A DNA stretch of 64,000 bases from the NCBI GenBank assembly GCA_942492445.1, contig CALOEW010000033.1, positions 62,001-126,000 on the forward strand, in the 5' to 3' direction. This document shows, piece after piece, positions 61,530 through 64,000 of this stretch. Position 1 is the first letter of the stretch. Each line of letters opens with the position of its first letter. The notes below the pieces were generated by a model, which was not told the DNA's origin, did no database searches, and saw only the letters and a program-made list of their open reading frames with translations. The position numbers and the translations under genes were made by a program. Source of the DNA: NORP240 sp942492445. Its GTDB lineage: Bacteria > Pseudomonadota > Gammaproteobacteria > Pseudomonadales > Pseudohongiellaceae.

Positions 61530-62237
61530 TCAGGAAGGCTTTACAGAAAACCGGTAGCCGGCCCCGCGCACGGTCTGGATCAGCTTGGCGTAATTGATGC
61601 TGCTTTCAATAGAGCCCAGTGCTTTCCGCAATCGGCGAATGTGAACGTCGATGGTACGTTCGTCCAGGTACACGTTGCCGCCCCACACCTGGTCCTGAAT
61701 GTTGTCACGGCTGAAAACCTTTTCCTGATGAGACATGAAGAACTTCAGCAGTCGAAATTCCGTGGGTCCCATCTCAACGGGTTTCTCTTCGATGGTGATG
61801 CGGTGGCTGGCGGGATCCAATTGCAGATCGTAGACCCGCAGCACCTTGTCCTGCTGTTTGCCCTGGGAGCGACGCAACACGGCCTTGATCCGTGCTACCA
61901 GCTCTCTGGGGGAGAAGGGCTTGGTGACGTAATCGTCGATGCCGGCGTTCAACCCCTGGACCTTGTTGTCTTCACTGGCTTTGGCCGTCAACATGATAAT
62001 CGGGATGTTCTCGGTCAATTGCTCGCGTTTCAGGCGCCTCGCCAGTTCGATGCCACTGCCACCGGGCAGCATCCAATCCAGCAGTATCAAGTCCGGCTTG
62101 CTGTCAACGACGGCCACATGCGCCTGATGTGCCGATTCAGCAGAAATACTGTCGTAACCGGCCAGGTCGAGCGTGATGGCAATCATGTCCTTGATAGCCG
62201 GCTCGTCTTCCACAATAAGGATCTTTGCATCCGCCAT
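61530..62237 (-). CDS. phoB: Phosphate regulon response regulator PhoB
   Basis: A 235-residue protein. The receiver has EDE at 10-12, Asp54 in LILLDWMLPGG and Lys in DDYVTKPFSP. The winged helix (about 135-230) has the 'DERTIDVHIRRLRKAL' recognition helix. It binds Pho boxes and activates pst, the porin and its own gene. A Pho box lies 60-80 bp upstream of its start. Confidence 0.96.
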   Translation of the reverse strand: MADAKILIVEDEPAIKDMIAITLDLAGYDSISAESAHQAHVAVVDSKPDLILLDWMLPGGSGIELARRLKREQLTENIPIIMLTAKASEDNKVQGLNAGIDDYVTKPFSPRELVARIKAVLRRSQGKQQDKVLRVYDLQLDPASHRITIEEKPVEMGPTEFRLLKFFMSHQEKVFSRDNIQDQVWGGNVYLDERTIDVHIRRLRKALGSIESSINYAKLIQTVRGAGYRFSVKPS

Positions 62238-62296
62238 GGAAATTTACTCGGGGCAACATACCCTGTTGATTTGCGGAGTATTTTACTCGCGTTAAT

Positions 62297-62315
62297 ATGA
62301 CAAAACCATGACAAT
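62297..62315 (-). promoter_or_regulatory. Pho box upstream of phoB
   Basis: On the minus strand it reads attgtcatggttttgtcat: two tgtcat repeats 11 bp apart, a near-ideal PhoB site for autoregulation. It lies 60 bp upstream of the phoB ATG. Confidence 0.82.
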
Positions 62316-62329
62316 CGTCGCCACCGGAA

Positions 62330-62645
62330 CCTCACCGGCCCGGGGGAATCTGATTCTCCGCACCTTGCACCCCGCTCGAAGCCACAACTAACTGACAACC
62401 CTCCAACCCCGAAAACAAAACTGCACGCTATCTGAGTTTCAAATTCAGTACTTGCTGACTTATCACCCAAGGAGTTTGAGCACACTGCAGGCATCAATTC
62501 CGTGAATCCCGCCAGAAATGGCTGAAGTAGGAAAACCCTTCTCGGGAAGCTCGGAAATTTGTCATCCACAGGTCCCTTGAGCCCAAAGAAGCCCTGTATT
62601 CTTACTGGCAAAATTGAAACTTCAAAAAAATGTGGGACGACAATG
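62330..62645. repeat. Copy C of the long dispersed intergenic repeat
   Basis: It occupies most of the 509-bp gap between phoB and the OmpA gene. Shared blocks are: tctgattctccgcacc, then cgctcgaagccacaactaac and acaaccctccaacc (also in A and B); ttccgtgaatcccgccag and tcatccacaggtcccttga, ending aatgtgggacgacaatgc (also in B). The middle module of A and B is missing. No coding sequence is seen. Confidence 0.7.
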
Positions 62646-62746
62646 CGAGGTTTCCTAATGTTATCTACAGGAATATTTCGTATAATTGCAAATCCGCTGA
62701 GGCGGTGATCAAGGTAAACTCATTCACTCTATTTCTGGTGGAAATA

Positions 62747-63814
62747 ATGCGTAGAAATTTTCCCAAGCTGTGCACGGCCGGTGCACTGGCAGTATTGATT
62801 TTTCAGTCAGGCAATCTGACGGCAGCAGAAGGGCAGTTTTATATTGCTCCGGGAATCCAATGGATGGATTTCGACAATCAGTGGCAGCTGGATAACGATA
62901 CAGGCTATTTTTTGGGTCTGGGATATGACGTCACAGACCGATGGAGCGTGGAATTCAATGTTGCGGGCCTTGATCCCAGCCACGCTAACGGTTCCGATCA
63001 GGATGTCGATCTGTGGAAAGTGGATCTGCTCTATGGACTGAATCTGAATATCGGACCATTCCAGCCGTTTCTGGTGACTGGTATCGGCGAGGTCGATATA
63101 GCGGGAGGCGATGAAAGCCTGTGGAATTATGGCGGTGGGCTTCGCTACGACTTTACCGACAACCTGTCACTGCGTGCCGGGGTCAGGAATTTTCTAATTC
63201 AGGACAGAGACCATGAAGACAATGAGCTGGGTATCGAGACCACATTGATATTCCGCTTCGGCGGGAGTGGTCGTGGGGCCTCCACACCGTCACCCGCCGT
63301 TAGCGAGATGCCAGGCTCCCGGGCGCCCGCTTCGGCTCCCGAACCTGACGCCGACAGCGATGGTGTTCCCGACAGCCGTGACGCCTGCCCGGACACTCCA
63401 CGCAGCTATGCGGTGGACTCCCGTGGTTGCCCGATACCAATCGAAGAGGTTGCGCGGGTTGAACTGGATGTAAAGTTCGAGTTTGATCGCTCCGAGGTGA
63501 GTCCTCAGTACCTTCCTGAAATTCGACAGGTCGCTGAGTTTATGGATCAATACCCTGACGTGATAGTGGAACTGGAAGGCCATACTGACAGCTCGGGCCC
63601 TGAAATCTACAACCAGGGTCTGTCCCAGCGGCGCGCCGATTCAGTCCGACAGGTGTTGATCGACCAGTTCGACATTCAGGCCAGTCGTGTTACCGCCACC
63701 GGTTATGGCGAGTCACAACCGGTCGCCAGCAACGACACCCCCGCCGGTCGGGAGCAGAACCGCAGAGTGATCACGGTTATTATCAAAACCCTGCAAAACT
63801 ACCGACCTCGCTAA
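62747..63814 (+). CDS. OmpA-family outer-membrane protein
   Basis: The ATG at 62747 (MRRNFPKLCTAG) gives a clear signal peptide (to LTAAE, about 1-26); the longer frame has no such feature. The 355-residue product has an eight-stranded barrel (about 28-175), a Pro/Ala linker, a calcium-type thrombospondin-3-like 'PDADSDGVPDSRDACPDTP' (about 205-225), and a C-terminal OmpA peptidoglycan-binding domain ('VELEGHTDSSGPEIYNQGLSQRRADSVRQ'). It anchors the outer membrane to the wall. Confidence 0.92.
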   Translation: MRRNFPKLCTAGALAVLIFQSGNLTAAEGQFYIAPGIQWMDFDNQWQLDNDTGYFLGLGYDVTDRWSVEFNVAGLDPSHANGSDQDVDLWKVDLLYGLNLNIGPFQPFLVTGIGEVDIAGGDESLWNYGGGLRYDFTDNLSLRAGVRNFLIQDRDHEDNELGIETTLIFRFGGSGRGASTPSPAVSEMPGSRAPASAPEPDADSDGVPDSRDACPDTPRSYAVDSRGCPIPIEEVARVELDVKFEFDRSEVSPQYLPEIRQVAEFMDQYPDVIVELEGHTDSSGPEIYNQGLSQRRADSVRQVLIDQFDIQASRVTATGYGESQPVASNDTPAGREQNRRVITVIIKTLQNYRPR

Positions 63815-63827
63815 TGCCGGATTCAGT

Positions 63828-63855
63828 TGCCGGCCCGGTTCGGGCCGGCATTCTG
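63828..63855 (+). terminator. Terminator after the OmpA gene
   Basis: tgccggcccg-gtt-cgggccggca is a perfect 10-bp stem followed by ttctgtt, 14 bp past the stop. The remaining 145 bases to the window end show no supported gene. Confidence 0.65.
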
Positions 63856-64000
63856 TTGAAGCCGCCCCACCTGACATCAGTCAGTTCCCAACTGGATGCC
63901 TGTAGATAGAGATAATCGCCGGTGTACGTACCCGCTATCAGCGACCGTGACCTTTCCTGGAAAGGCTATCGACAGGTTTTTCCCAGGCCATCTCACGAGT

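Overview
The window looks like a chromosomal segment of a moderately GC-rich, aerobic, probably marine or aquatic Gammaproteobacterium. The basis is gene content: a PhoB/PhoR regulon with E. coli-like Pho boxes, FeoAB, Bfd and bacterioferritin, CysE, an MltB-type transglycosylase, heptosyltransferase II and an orphan heme A synthase. The genus cannot be fixed from the sequence. There are no rRNA genes, CRISPR arrays or prophage; one tRNA-Gly(CCC) is present. Two G-rich, low-complexity stretches (about 9397-9632 and 15247-15294) look more like assembly or read-tail artefacts than biology, and the first cuts off the end of a gene.

Layout. 1-2134: a STAND ATPase with TPR repeats, truncated by the window edge and split by two compensating frameshifts. 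2231-3950: a MITE-like palindromic repeat interrupted by an IS110-family (IS1111-group) element. Its non-coding right end contains guide-like segments matching both its own insertion site and its own ends. 4218-13165: a Tat-exported NHL protein, a cluster of three tandem c-type cytochromes fused to PHM-like copper domains, a secreted companion protein and a secreted metallo-beta-lactamase-fold hydrolase. 13350-26782: mostly single housekeeping or hypothetical genes, including a one-chain PyrD-PyrK-like fusion, a secreted esterase, a beta-CASP nuclease, MltB, CtaA, a membrane-bound AraC regulator, a small membrane operon with a 50-residue gene, a methyltransferase and a Kdo/WaaP-like kinase.

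27019-35548: ten consecutive minus-strand genes with gaps of 0-51 bp. The first half is a thermostable-hemolysin (GNAT-like) protein, an acyl-AMP ligase, a heme-oxygenase-like diiron protein and an SDR. The second half is a TPR protein, a two-component system, a cupredoxin, an FTR1 iron permease and a beta-barrel-like protein. I read this as an uncharacterised small-molecule pathway next to, and perhaps co-transcribed with, a metal-uptake system. 35770-39944: a B12-binding radical SAM protein, WaaF and a GT9-like protein form a surface-glycan unit. 40495-47317: hypothetical secreted proteins, CysE, and an iron block (feoAB, bfd, bfr) with a Fur-box-like site.

47434-62237: a compact phosphate block (ppx, ppk1, pstS-pstC-pstA-pstB-phoU, a phosphate-type porin, phoR, phoB). 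Pho boxes precede pstS, the porin and phoB, and strong hairpins lie between pstS/pstC and pstB/phoU. The window ends with an OmpA-family protein. Two repeat families recur between genes: short 54-60 bp palindromes related to the MITE, and a longer 300-600 bp mosaic repeat present at least three times.
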